Assembly: GCA_025766275.1 (NCBI GenBank)
Contig: JAFKAC010000018.1
Coordinates: 930,001-994,000 of the forward strand
Length of the DNA stretch: 64,000 nucleotides
Source of the DNA: Lactarius indigo
Lineage: Eukaryota; Basidiomycota; Agaricomycetes; Russulales; Russulaceae
Direction: 5' to 3'
Both the position numbers and the translations under genes were made by a program. The notes under the pieces are model-generated. The model saw nothing but the letters and a program-made list of their open reading frames with translations, did not search any database and had not been told where the DNA came from. The first letter of the stretch is position 1; every line of letters begins with the position of its first letter. Shown here piece after piece: positions 39,053-51,395 of the stretch.

Positions 39053-42000
39053 TGACTAGTAAGGCTCGACGACTGGTGCGTCGAGCAACCTCCGGGGTTG
39101 TAGTGCTATACATTTATGGCCACACCCACATACATGATTTCTGTCACGTCCGTAAGACACACCTTCGCCGGCGGAGTGCCCACGGCTGGTACAAGGGCAA
39201 CTTGCTAGTGACATCCATCTCCCCTCTCTCCCTCCCCACAAGTCACAGAACTTCCCCGATTATTATGTGTAGCTGCTAGATCTATTTACGGTAACTATTA
39301 GTGAACATGTGCTGTATTTTTATTTCCGAGTCCAACCCCGTTACTTACGACTTGTGATTATTTATCGTCATTGGGCTGCCACGAGTTGGCGGAAACGTCA
39401 GACGTTATCTGGGACTGGCAGGCATCGATTTAGTCATCACATGAGTGCCCGACTGGTGATGGTATCTGCGTCAAGATCGACATCCTCATCACGCTCACTC
39501 TCAGGCTCTCTAAGATCGTGTGAGCGGTTTGAGATACATGGCATTGCAGCCCAATTCGGCCTGGGGTCCTTGGACTCTCGTAATTCTGGCTTTAGGTGAA
39601 CCCCGGGAAAAGCGCGCTTGCAGAGGCGGGCATCCCAGGGATCAGAGCCAGGAATGTATGGAGCGAAGGTGCACAAGTCCAAACTAAGTCAACAAAGTGT
39701 GTTATGTCAACGACCGTTTTAGGAAGTGACCAAGATGCCAAGATAAGATATGGTCACGTGCAGGAGTGTTAGGTCGTCAGGAGAAAGGAGAGGGAGAATA
39801 GAGCAGGAATACTGTCTTTTCGAGGAGGGTAGGGTCATTTATATACGAAGAAGTTCACGCCGATATCTCTAATCTACAGCCTGAGAGTCCCTCGAGGTTC
39901 GTTAGGCTGCCTCGAGGCGGGGTTGTTGGCGAAGCGATATCGCGGCGACCACGGCTGTGAGCCACGTGATGACCTTGGCTATCATGATTGGACGGCGGTT
40001 GTGGTGACCGAGGTGCGTGCGTAGGCTTCTTACTCTATAAGATGGGTTTGGCAAGAATTCGGAGCCACACTGGGGCTCAAAGTCGAGACGTCGCGCCAAG
40101 TGGCTTACATGATAGGTCCTATGGAGATTGAGGATTTTGGGACGAGATGGAGGAGCCGGGGAAACAGGGGCAAAAGGTAGTGACATCGATTGGTGACAGC
40201 AGTGAATACAGTAGGTGATAGGCGTCCCCACTATGCCGTTCTTTGATATACTTATCACGAGGCTTTAGGACGCGGGGCTTGTGGGACCACCGCACGCATC
40301 ACACGAGGACTTTCTTTCATTCCAAGAAGGGGCACACGACTGCCGCGATCCCTAGGTGATATAGAGGACATCTCATATGAAAATGGAGAAGAATACGGAC
40401 ACACATGTGTGAATTTATGGGTTGTACGGCTCACCATCGCGAATCAGCTTGTGCGCGCATATAGTCGGGGGGTTTTATTGTGAGTTGTGGAGGACGCACA
40501 CACGACGTCACCGTGAGAATGTGTTAATAATTATGGGCGTCGGCGTTGAACGTTGAACGTTGAACGTTCGGCGCTGTGGGCTGTGGCCTTCGCGCCTCAC
40601 GACATGCCCCACCGTTTGGTCCACACCTATGCCCGGCTCACTCTCAGTCGATGCAGATGATAAGTGAGCGGCAGACGCAAGGGCAGATGCCGTGTCTTGC
40701 TGGCTGTGCGCGGATAATAGGCCCAACCTCTCCGGCCTCTTGTTCCCGTGGGCGAGCAGGAGCACAGTCTGGAGAAGGGGTAGGAATGGGGAGGAAGAGG
40801 CGGTACGCGACCGTAGCTCCCGTGCGTTCCGAGCCTGAGACTGTTGGGGATGTTGTGGGGTTTGGTGGGCGATTTGCGCCGCGAGGCGCACCGCGGCGTT
40901 GGTGCGGCGCTCAGGCCTCAGGTCGTGAGGTGAACTGTGGTGCCTTCGGTGCCCATTGCTCTCACGCCACTCCGCCGGCATCTCTTCACACCTCCGTCTG
41001 ATCACGATCCCCATTTATTTCGATCTGCAAACACGAAAAAGAACCAAGTAATACCATCGACATTGATATCGAACCCCCCTAATACATTCCCGGTTTACTT
41101 GATCAACACACCCAATCGGGTGTGTTTCATGTCTGTGTTGGGTTAGTACCTTGTTCTTTCCGGCGTTGTGTAGACATAGAGAAAGCAGGATGTAGGCGCC
41201 TCTCTGGCATTCAATCGATTAGTAGATGACTTATAATGACCCCCCCATTGTCACCTCTCGGCGAGAAGAGAACTCGTTTCAAATTGTTTGTTTATGTGTA
41301 GGACACATTCTCTTCTCTACCCTTACTACTGTTGTTGTTATGTGTGCTCCTTATCCATCCCCATCAAGTGACTGGGTGATTGGTCTGATCGTGCCAAAAA
41401 AAAAATCAAATCGTCTCTCGATCAGGAGACTGAGGTTCGCATGGTCCAGGAGAGGAGGAGAAGCGGGAGCCCTCCCGACAATTCTCTGCCAAGGATCTAC
41501 TACGTGATATCTTATTTCCCCTTCTCTGAGCCGTCAAAATAGGTTGCGAGATCTGACAACGCTCGCCCACTTGTGGCCCCTTTAAGGGGCTATTTGTGCA
41601 AGTATAACCTCAAAACCTGCCGCGTTATAACGTTACAAGCAGACTCGGTGCCTGTTCATGGTCGCTCGCCACTACGGTTGCGGGTGGCAGTGCTGCGGCA
41701 GTACAGATAAAGATGCATCATGCTATGGTATCCCTGCAAGGGCACAACGAGAGCTGGAAGTGGTCAGGCGTGTTTTCACTGGCAACTCGAAGTGCGCACT
41801 CCATAGACCCCACCAACCTCTTCCCCGGAGAAACAGAACTAGTCTACACCTTCTGCCATTTCCTGCAACTTACCCGAATAGCGTCGAAACCTGACTTCGA
41901 GGCTCCCACGCCTGTCAGAGACCCGCACCATCAATGGCTTCTGGACTATCTGGCCCAATCCATCAAGCAACCCATTATCACCGACCGAGAACTACTGCTC

Positions 42001-45000
42001 TCCGATCAAGAACTGGACCCGGCCTAATATGGGCTGCCCGGTAATTACATTTTTCCCTATCGCTCCTCTGCCGTTAGTTTTGATTTGCGCGGTATGCTAC
42101 TTACTTCTCCTTGGACCCTCGCCTACCTTTGGAAATAGGCTCGTGACCAGCCTGTATATGATAATCGATATATCGCAGGTTTACCTTCACAAGTACCTTC
42201 ATATACAGACGGTCACCGGTTTACTTTGGAAGGTGGCGCACTTTGACTGTTTCGTTTCGGTGCACGTGACCCAGCTTACGTTTACTTCTCGATTAAATCT
42301 CGCTCTGTAGGGAGTAGAGGACCGGTCTCGAATTTCTGTACTGTCCCGGAATAAACACGGTTTTTTTTTTTTTTTTTTAAAAAAAAAAGTCGAAGTGCGC
42401 AACAGTCCTGGCGACCATGGGTGTCGGCCCGGTCGACAAATGATTTCTGAAGAGCGCTCTTGATAGGTCCCTTCGAAACTACAGGCTCACGCGAACGCAA
42501 ACCCAAGCCCCGAGACGCCGCTGATAGTTTGGAGCTGATATACGTTGATAAGCTGCCAGTGAGAAAAAAAGGGAGGAGGGGGAGGGGACAGGATCATGAT
42601 GATCAGGTCGGGTTTGATATTACAAACGACCACAAACAAGCTAGCTCCACTTCTCAACCTTCTATCTGTCCATCGAATTGTGCTTCTTTTTGCTTTGTTC
42701 TATTTTCACAGTAGTTTCGAGGATCTCCCACGGGCGGCGATTGTCATCCAAATTTAAAAAAAGTCAGTCGGGTCGGTTTGTCGCTCGTCGCTCGCTCATG
42801 CCGGTTAACCGCTTCGACCGCAGAAATCGAATGGTTGGGATACTGTGCAGTGTGCACCATGAAGCTCTCCACTGAGTAGTCATTATAACGAGATGCTGCT
42901 AAGCTGAGGCTCTTTCTTCTTTTGTGAAACAAAAAAGAATGAAAAATCGGGATTGCTGCCGTGAAGGCTGCCATTTTCTGAATTCCAGTTGACCGCACGT
43001 CCCTTTTGCGATGGGCATAAGGATTCTGCCATTCGTGTCCAAGGTCCCGACATCCGGGCTAAGTGACGGCAATTGAATAGGGGGAATGATCAACTGGACA
43101 GAAGCAATGCCGCAGCCTTGGGTGATGGAAACCACGACAAGTTGAACCTTGTAGGCGGTGAAAAAGGTACAGCGGTAGAAGAGAGGTCGTCAGGCCCTAG
43201 ATCGTATCGCAGACCATGGCGACAACACGAGGCGCTATGCCTTGGTTCTGTGTCCAATCCACAGAGGTGACGCCCTACCAGAGACGCTCGGGAAGGTGTG
43301 CCTAGCCAAAGGGAACTGCTGTAATTGAATTACGTTGAGGAACTTCGGGTCTGGCTTTTTTTCCACCAGCTTGACACTGCTGATTCCGGGATATTGATGA
43401 CACCGAGCGCAAGCAACGAATACCGGGGCACAGTCACTAAGGCACCCAGAAGTCCTTACTCACCGTATGGAGATATGCGGCTCATAGAACTAAGTTGAGA
43501 TTGCGTTTGTTTGTATTGACGAAATGTGGTTGTAACTGAAAAGAATTCGTAGGGACAAGGACGCTGATAAGCATATCCAAAACTTGTCATGTAGCACTGC
43601 CTGACGACGCCAAAGTACAGACTCCCGTATAGTGGACAGAGGGCACTCGGCGTTTTTATTTTTGCTCTTTTTTCAGCAAGGTGACCTTCGGTCGCATTTG
43701 ACCACGTGAACAGGGGGTAATCGCTCCTGTGACATGGATATTGCGCATTCGCAGCAACATTCCGCTACGAAAGTTGCCACGACGCAGCTACAGCTACCAG
43801 TGCGTGAATCCACGATCTTCAGACAGTCCATTATAAGCGTCAGTTTTTCCTACATTCGTCGGATGCTAATAGGTAATTGGTGGGGGGTTACTTTCGGTGA
43901 GCCAAGCAGTAAAGGCTTGCAAGGCGCAGCTCCGGCAAATGGCATGGCGAAAGGAAATCGCTCCGACCCGCCCTTTGTGACCGATTAACCCAGAGCCCCA
44001 GAACGTTATGCAGCTACGGCGCAATATAGTAAGCGCCCACACACGCAAAGTGATAAGGGACGAATATCAATTACTGGATTCATCGCCATTACGTCTGTTT
44101 GTGCCAGTGCCCCGTCCTTGTTTCTACACCAGCACCACCAGGCACCGGCCAAGTACCGCGCTTTGTGATTAATTACAAATGGACCTGCAGCGTGCGAAGA
44201 TGGGGTTTGTTGCTTCCTAGGTTTCGTGGAACCTGGAACCTGGTCCTGCTTGCTTCTCTTGATGTTTATGTTCCCATTGGGAGATCTACCTGATGTGCCA
44301 GGGGCTGTATGATATAGGAATAGCGTTTCAGACGTGACTTTCGGCAAATATGTGCCCATTTTTCGTTGTCAAGGGCAGAAACGGCATTCTCACACCTTCA
44401 GGGATCATTCACCTGGTATGTAGTTCATGTATTCATGTTCTGTGTAGTTCATCCAACTCTGACCGAACGTGATTGATATTGTAGCTCCATGCAAAATGAT
44501 GCGCAGCACATGGTTGGAGGGGCTGCGACTGACCTTCTAAGACCCGGGCCCATGAAGAGACCTCACTGCCAGTGTACTAGATCTCTTGTCACATCCCTCC
44601 TTTCCCAGGAAGCCGACGTCACTTGCTGTCGTTTTTGAGGAGGAGTCATATCCGTGGGGCCTCACCTAGTGGTCCGTACTCAACCGAACCCACGACAACA
44701 ATTGTCCTGGAGAAGTGCGCAACTCCAAGGAAATTGAAGGAACTTGAATAGGTAGGGCGGATACGGAGATTACATGATATAAGAAGCAGCGCGATATGGC
44801 ACACGAAAATAAATAAGTTGTGCGAGGAAATCGAGATCGAGGAGAGCCGGGAGGTAGGCCCTGGGGCTGGTGAACTAGACGCATCCGAGTCCATTTGTGC
44901 GTTACTGTAATCTGCGCATCAATCGGTCATGCACACTTGGTCATGCCGCATTGAACACCACGGATTCCTTAGTCGATGTGATACTTACACTCTACGTAAC

Positions 45001-45393
45001 ATTTTTACAGGGTATCTGGTGGTCAAGGTTCAACTTCTAAGAATTAGATTACTGTAACTCTCGAACCGATCGTGCTCATTGAAACAGTCCGATTAACTGG
45101 CTACGCTCACAGCGCTTGAGACGGGCAACTGTCCTCACAGAACAGACGCTCGAAAATTAGCCCATGACCCACTACTCTTGGCTACGGGACATCTCCTGTG
45201 GTGCCATAGTTGGCACAGGACGGTCTTATAAAACCATAAAGTCTTCTCCAGCCTCCATAGGTGTCACGGGCTCCAAATATTCTGGTTTCCTGAGACCCGT
45301 CTCTCTCCATACCTTTGCCAACTCCACTCCGAGTCGCAACGGACGCACAGACCACAAACTCAACCGTAGTTCGAGACTCACCGACATCATACA
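39053..45393. other. Intergenic, mostly without recognisable genes
   Basis: Short overlapping frames occur on both strands. At 40508-41014 two long frames (168 codons minus, 141 codons plus) overlap in G+C-rich sequence, and neither can be preferred. CGTTGAA is repeated three times at 40545-40565. A homopolymer junction, T18 followed by A10, is at 42361-42388. A TATA box (TATAAAA) near 45226 precedes paralog 2. Confidence 0.45.
41713..42027 (+). CDS. Small unidentified open frame (104 codons)
   Basis: An ATG frame of 104 residues reads like ordinary soluble protein (FPGETELVYTFCHFLQL, then HHQWLLDYLAQSIKQPI) and ends ELDPA before TAA. It is also open upstream of the ATG for about 20 codons, so it may be the last exon of a larger gene. 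I see no domain and no paralog in the window. It could equally be a chance frame. Confidence 0.3.
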   Translation: MHHAMVSLQGHNESWKWSGVFSLATRSAHSIDPTNLFPGETELVYTFCHFLQLTRIASKPDFEAPTPVRDPHHQWLLDYLAQSIKQPIITDRELLLSDQELDPA

Positions 45394-46957
45394 ATGGTCC
45401 AAGGCGGCGATCACGGAGTTCCACCTACACCCTCCTCATACATTTTGCCGTATACTCCTTATACACCTGCCAACTTTGCGACTCTTCCGGTATCAGACTT
45501 TGCCTTCAACGACGATAGACAAGGGTATCATCACCGTACGTCATCACTGTCACAGAAGGTGGTACACCATCACACATCGAGGATAGTTTGTGCTATGCCT
45601 GATAACCAAGTTAGTCTGATTTGATGGGTAATTCACCGGATAATTAAATGATGACATGTCTATAGCCATACACGGGCGATATATACAATCAGGTACCGAC
45701 TCCTCAGAAGACGAGAGTCCAGGGCGCTGTCCATTCAGTCACAGACTTCTCTCACGACTGTCAAGGCCAACTTTTTTGTATAAATGCGCCAACCGTACCA
45801 AACGGCGCTACCACCTTTTATAACGATCATTCCAACTTCGTGGTTCTCCGCCATTTCCCCCTCCCTCCCCTACCATCTTCTGGACCTCAGCAGCATCAGC
45901 AGGTCCGAGGCCTTATCAAATTTACCGTAAACAAGTTCTAAAACTATTGTCACAGCATACTATCCCAAACCCCTCATCACCCCATGGAAACAATGATGGC
46001 GAGCTCTTCCTCGTAATATGCCAGGACGGGTCACGAACGCCAAATCATGACCTAGACGATAATTCTCTCACCGACCCATCTTCTGCGTTGAAGGTAGCTC
46101 CAGGCACTATCTCTCCACAGAGAGGATTCAGTACCGCTAAAGCGGATCACGTTCCGGATAATGGCATTGACTCTGCGGTCAACGAGCCCGTTGTCGACGC
46201 TGTCCTTAGCTTACGCGAAGGACAGTGGTCACCTGCCGAGAAAATATACGCTACTGTTCACACGGTATTTACCAACATCGGACAATACCCCACCAACTCC
46301 CCCTGGGAACCCACGCAATATGATTCCAATTCTCTGGTCCCTACATTCGAGACAGTGACAGTGTTGCCTTGTACGCGCTCCCCTACTCCGAGGCCTCACA
46401 CTAATGCGAGCCATCGCGCTGTGTCACCTCCATCTTCGGGGACTCTTGCCGATGTTTTCACTTCAGGCAGATCGCATCAGTTGCAAGATGTGGCAACCAC
46501 TGAGTCCGAGTCGTCCCCAGAGGTCCAGAACTCCATCGAGACACCTCCGACAACTTCTATCCATCAAAGCCAAACTACAAATGTGACAATGGGCGAGGAG
46601 CCCAACTTCTGCCATCCCTGTGGTGTCAGTTTCACACAACGGCAAGTATTTCGCCGCCACTTGAAGGACAAGCATGAAGACAAGGAGTCGTGTCCCCATT
46701 GTTCAAGCTTCAAGTGGTCTCGAGGGCGTCCTCACCTGTACAGAAAGCATCTCGAGCTAAACCATCCACAGTTCACGTCTTCCAAAGATCGACCTGCTAG
46801 AAGGACTCGAAAACATCAGGCCATAGGGGCGCGTCAGTGCCAAGCCCCCAATGGAAGGATTCAATCCACTCCCGGAGGTCTTGTTGCTAATGTATGCCAC
46901 TTTGTCGTTGTCCTATCAGTATTTCGTGATTATCTATTCTACACACAGGTTAGCTAA
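45394..46957 (+). CDS. Two-finger C2H2 protein, paralog 2 (exons 45394-45609, 45693-45902, 45956-46957)
   Basis: This is a predicted protein of about 475 residues. Exon 1 (72 codons) ends with Gln before GTTAGT; intron 1 is 83 bp. Exon 2 (70 codons) carries DFSHDCQGQ, which is shared with paralog 3. Intron 2 is 53 bp. Exon 3 carries a Ser/Pro/Thr-rich region and the finger pair CHPCGVSFTQRQVFRRH and CPHCSSFKWSRGRPHLYRKH. A further 57-bp intron (46892-46948, GTATGC...CACAG) is possible near the end; spliced or not, the frame ends VS. A TATAAAA lies about 170 bases upstream, and 45394 is the first ATG after it. The exon layout matches paralog 3 closely. Confidence 0.78.
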
Positions 46958-49842
46958 GTGCTCCTCAAGGACGCGCTGCGGAGTTACTGGGATGGGCAAT
47001 GGGACAGAGAACGGTCCAAAAAATTGGCTGCAAGAGTAAATCAGATAATTTCACGGATTTTCAGTTTCAGAGGGAGAGGCAAGGCATCATACAACGGTTT
47101 TTATATCTGTGGAAGGACTACAATAGTGTAGTAGACCACAGAAATAACTAATGGCTCTAGAAAAACCGTATTAACACAGAGCTCGGAGTGTATGGGTACA
47201 ACGGTTGAGGCCTTTGAGGGTGACAAGTGTGGGAATGGGCGTCAGTACCGAAGCGGAAGTGTGGGGCACACACGAACGCCACTTGTAAGTCAATCCCCCA
47301 TACCGCCGCATTATAGTAGCCGTCGCGTTGAGACCCATATGATCTAGTGGAATCACATTTTTTATCATGCCCGTTGGAACTCGCAAATGGTTCAAACAAA
47401 AAAGTGGCACTCGTTGATCTCGCCTGCAAGCCTGCTTTTGCCAGGCGCCGCGGCTTGTGCACGTGCACCACAGCCGCGACCCCGAGAGCGCAGGATCCAG
47501 TCACCAAGGAAGCCGATTGTGAGGATTTCGACTTCGATCTAAACCTTCGGGGTATTCGATGAGCGTGGACCTCTCGACTCGACTGATCGTGTTTGAGGCT
47601 CGGTTCGTTTCTCGGCCCATTGACATTCTGGCAGTCTCCGAACAGAAATCGCACTGTTCTACTAGAAGCTTACACCACCGAAGCAGCGGTATGGTCCTGT
47701 TTGTGCGATGACGGGTAAGACATTGACGTGGTGTGGACAAGATGATATGATCCCCAACAACCGACTACCAGTAGGTGGCGGTAGCTTTCGAGGCCTTAGG
47801 CGGGTAGAGGGAGCAGTGTGACACAGAATTTGTGGTCGATTCTTTGAGTAATTATCGCCTATTTTCCAAGCCTATGATACACACAATGGTTGCCAGACCG
47901 CTATGATCGTTCCATTCCTATCCTTTGCTCAACGGGCCGCATCACAATCAAATCGAAACGCGGGACCAAACCCGTTGGACCGTGTTGGCTTTCTCCCTAC
48001 AGAATTGAAGGGGTTCTGACCCCAAATAATTGTACGCATTGCCGCTCGGAGACACGAATGGGTAGATATACTTAGCGGCGTTGGCGTGAGAAAAGGAAGT
48101 TATAAGGTTCTGGGGAGAAAAAAGTCACCACGAGGCAAGTATCTAGTGTGCCAGGAATGGTACCTTGATCCCAACTCTCGCTTTTCCTCTCTGACATAGC
48201 GATTGTGTTGCGAGGGACCGCATGGCCATTTTTCGTTTTCTCTCGACAGGAACAATTGCAGGAACAGGACAATGAGAAAAGCCTAAGACGCCAGGCTTTG
48301 GGAATTATGCTTTCCCCTAAAACCTTGCTCGGACTTCGTACGTTCGTGAGAACTGTAAATTTTCACTGACGCTGACTTACAGCTGGTTCCATAACGATTG
48401 TCCCCTGCCATTTTGAGAACATAGTCGGCCATCCAAAACTCGAGAGCGGGATTCATAATTAAGTCGAGGGAGAAATTCTCAGGAAATCAGGTTATCTCAC
48501 AGAATTAAGGTTATAGAATAGTTATCTTGTAACAATTGGGGTTATGGAATGGTTATCTGTATTGCTGCGCTCGAGAGCTGTGCCATCTCGGTGGCGGAGT
48601 TACCAATTCAAACCTCGCCTATGTCCAAAATTTGGTCACCAGGGGACAATCGTTATGGAACCAGCTGTAAGTGCCAAGCCCTCGTCCCCGCCTACCTCCC
48701 AATGTCATGACCTACTTGGTATTAGCATACATGCGCTTGCAGTACTGTCAAGTCAAAATAGTTAGTGAGATTTGACCACATCAAGGCCAACGCAAGTTCC
48801 CGGCCATTAGTTGGGTCTATTGTCAAATAATTCTACGCGTCTCATGTCCATATGGAATTTTTCGGGGTTTATCAATACCCTACACACCAGTTTCAATAGT
48901 GGGAGGATCGAAAACACGGATCATGGGATAGTGGATATTCCTGTGCCATTTTCTCTTCATCCCTGCGGCATCGGCATGGGCGGTTTAGGGGGCGGAAGAC
49001 AGAACCTTTTGGTAAATAAGCTTTTCGACGACGTTTCCATGAACCTAGGCACCAGGCGACACAATCAAGGTGGGTGATCACCAAGGAATCCACTTGATGC
49101 CGGCGTTCCTTGCTGCTGCGCACTGGAGAAGTGGGTATGGATGAGACGTCCCTTCACTTTTTAGAGGGAAAAATAAATAAATGTAAGGACAAACCAAGGG
49201 ATAACCGCCAATCCGACATGGGCGAAGTCCCTTCGTCGAATATTACTCTGAGAGTGCTCAGAGTCACACAAAGACTTTGTTGGCGAGATCTGGCGGAGAA
49301 GTTGATTGGTATCTGCAAACTTGAAGTTATTCTTTGACATGGTTCCTTGACAGAACCTCGCAAGGAACCTCGGCGCTCCTTTCAAGTTCGGCGCCCACTT
49401 ACTGATTTACCGATAACTCCTACGCTTTCCATCGCCGTCACCGTCCAGCTGCCAATAGCACTCAGCTGTGTACACATGGCACATGGCTTCATCGTGTTTG
49501 GAAGCCTAATTGTCATTCGAACTTCTATGAATGTAAGCGCCTGGCACTAAACCAGCGGGCACCTGCACTGGCACTGGCACTGTCCAGATAAAGGTCCTGA
49601 TTCTGAATTTATGCGCGCTCCGTCGTACTATTCGTTGGAAGAAAGCCTAAATATCGATTACAACTCACTGGTAGGCCTCAAACTTTGAAACTCCTCGACA
49701 ACTTGAAAATCTATAAATCCTTAGCTTTTTCAAGCGTCCTTCGCTTGTCCTCGCAGAATCCCATTGGCATACAGTAGAGAAAGGTTTTAGGCCTACTGTC
49801 AACACTCTCACCCAGGCCTCGGGTTTATAATCCCACCAACAG
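46958..49842. other. Intergenic with one MITE
   Basis: Apart from the MITE at 48380-48667, I find only short frames without support. The longest is 165 codons on the minus strand at 47157-47654. A TATAAAT at about 49710 precedes paralog 3 by some 130 bases, with no ATG between. Confidence 0.45.
48380..48667. mobile_element. MITE with 30-bp perfect inverted ends, TA-flanked (288 bp)
   Basis: The ends CAGCTGGTTCCATAACGATT and its complement extend perfectly for about 30 bases (through GTCCCCTG). TA flanks both sides (48378-48379 and 48668-48669), as for Tc1/mariner-type insertion. The interior is A/T-rich, with GGTTAT-like repeats near 48500-48560 and no coding capacity. Confidence 0.8.
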
Positions 49843-51395
49843 ATGTCCCGCTGCAACTTTTTCCGGCTTAGACTCGGACAGCGTCACCGCAGTGGCACGC
49901 CAATCTCGACAGGTACTTACACGAAGATTCAACCCAACCCCCTCTCATATATTACAGCGCATACTGCTAACCTTTGGACGAACCGTCAGTTATCAAGTGC
50001 AAGCACAACATCTCGCCCGTCTGCTACCACCTGCGACTATGGGCAAGGGAATCAAAGTTTGTCATCACTAGCTTGGAAGATGGTACATCAGCACCCCTCT
50101 GGGCCAATTTACAGTCTGAGTGATAGTCAAGTAAATTTGCTTTTGACAGTTGTTCTTGCACCACTAAAGATGGCATTGTTGTCCTAGTCATACTGGGAAG
50201 AACGATGCGGCCAGTCGTCAACCCCTGAGGTGGCGAGAATCCCGAGCCCCGCCCGATCGGACCCAGACCTCGACTTCTCTCACGATTGTCATGGCCAGGA
50301 ATTTTGCCTATACGGGCCTGCGGTTCCAACCGCTTCTTCTCACAACGATTACCCGACCCCTGTCGTTCTCAGCGATCGCCCTCACTCCCTGCCACAATCT
50401 TCCGAACCCCAGCGGGTCAGGTCTTATTACACTTTCCGCAGCCAGGTACTAACCGTTATTATATACAGGAGATTCCCATCTCATCATACTTTCCAAATAA
50501 TGATGACGAGTCCTTCCCTGTGGGGTACCCAGGCGTTCCCGTGACTCCACATTACCCGGTAATTGGCTTTGAGTCGTTCTCGCCCACTTGCACATACGTC
50601 GCACTGGGATTAGCTCAACGCTCCAATTTTCACCGTGACGAGAGGGTTTTGCACAACACAAACGCTGTCACTCATGAACCCATTTCTCAAGCCATCGCTG
50701 ATCCAGTTTCTAACTTGGGAGAAGGCCGGTGCCCGCATAACGGGCGCCAGTGGGTGTGCAGTCCTCCAAATATGGCCCGGCCACTCAAGATGGATCGATA
50801 CTCGAGCAGTTCTCACATGGCGCTTTCGCCGTACTATGATTCCCAAAATATCAGGTCCGATGTGTTGTACACGTCGCACAACGCTCAGTCTCAGCTGTGC
50901 TCTGACCCAAGTTATCCTCCCATGTCACCCCCATCACCGGAGACACACCATTTCGCCTCGGCCAGTTCGTATCAAGGACAGGGCCTGGCGGAGACAGCAT
51001 CCACGGACTTGGAGCCATCTCCGGCGACTCGGGTATCCATTGAAGTGTCTCCAGTGATGCCGGTTTTTTCACAGAGCGAATCTAACATTGCAGCAGTGGC
51101 AGAGAAGAAAAACCGCTGCCCCCTCTGTGGTACATGTTTCACTCAGCCACAGGTCCTTAATCGACACATGAAAGATAAGCATGAAGACAAGGGGTCTTGT
51201 GAATATTGCTCAAGCTTCAAGTGGTCCCGAGGACGTCCTCACTTGTACAGAAAGCATCTCCGGGTAAAACATTCAGGCTCACGTTTTCTGACAGCCCACT
51301 GGCGGGAGGTACTCGCAGGGCCCATATTTTACGGGTTCTCCAAAGCAGAGCTCCCCATAAAAAATCTCAAGTCGCTTCCAGAGGTCTGGTCCTGA
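49843..51395 (+). CDS. Two-finger C2H2 protein, paralog 3 (exons 49843-50130, 50188-50415, 50469-51395)
   Basis: This is a predicted protein of 480 residues (96 + 76 + 308 codons). Intron 1 (57 bp) runs from GTAAAT to CCTAG. Intron 2 (53 bp) runs from GTCAGG to ATACAG and contains a perfect TACTAAC branch site. Both are phase 0, as in paralog 2. Exon 2 has DFSHDCHGQ. Exon 3 is Ser/Pro-rich with acidic patches and ends in finger 1 (CPLCGTCFTQPQVLNRH) and finger 2 (CEYCSSFKWSRGRPHLYRKH). The segment DKHEDKGSC between the fingers matches paralog 2 almost exactly, while the N-terminal two thirds has diverged. A TATAAAT lies upstream and the ATG is the first after it. Confidence 0.8.

Noticed and set aside
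40508..41014. Overlapping 168- and 141-codon frames on opposite strands
   Set aside because: Both are products of G+C-rich sequence, with no domain, paralog or splice signal to favour either.
48590..48640. tRNA- or SINE-like A and B box words inside the MITE
   Set aside because: The words are weak, and the element is fully explained by its inverted ends and TA duplication.
50446..50468. A 23-bp micro-intron in paralog 3 (GTACTAAC...ACAG)
   Set aside because: A 53-bp intron from GTCAGG to the same acceptor keeps the frame, uses the TACTAAC as branch site and equals the 53-bp intron of paralog 2.
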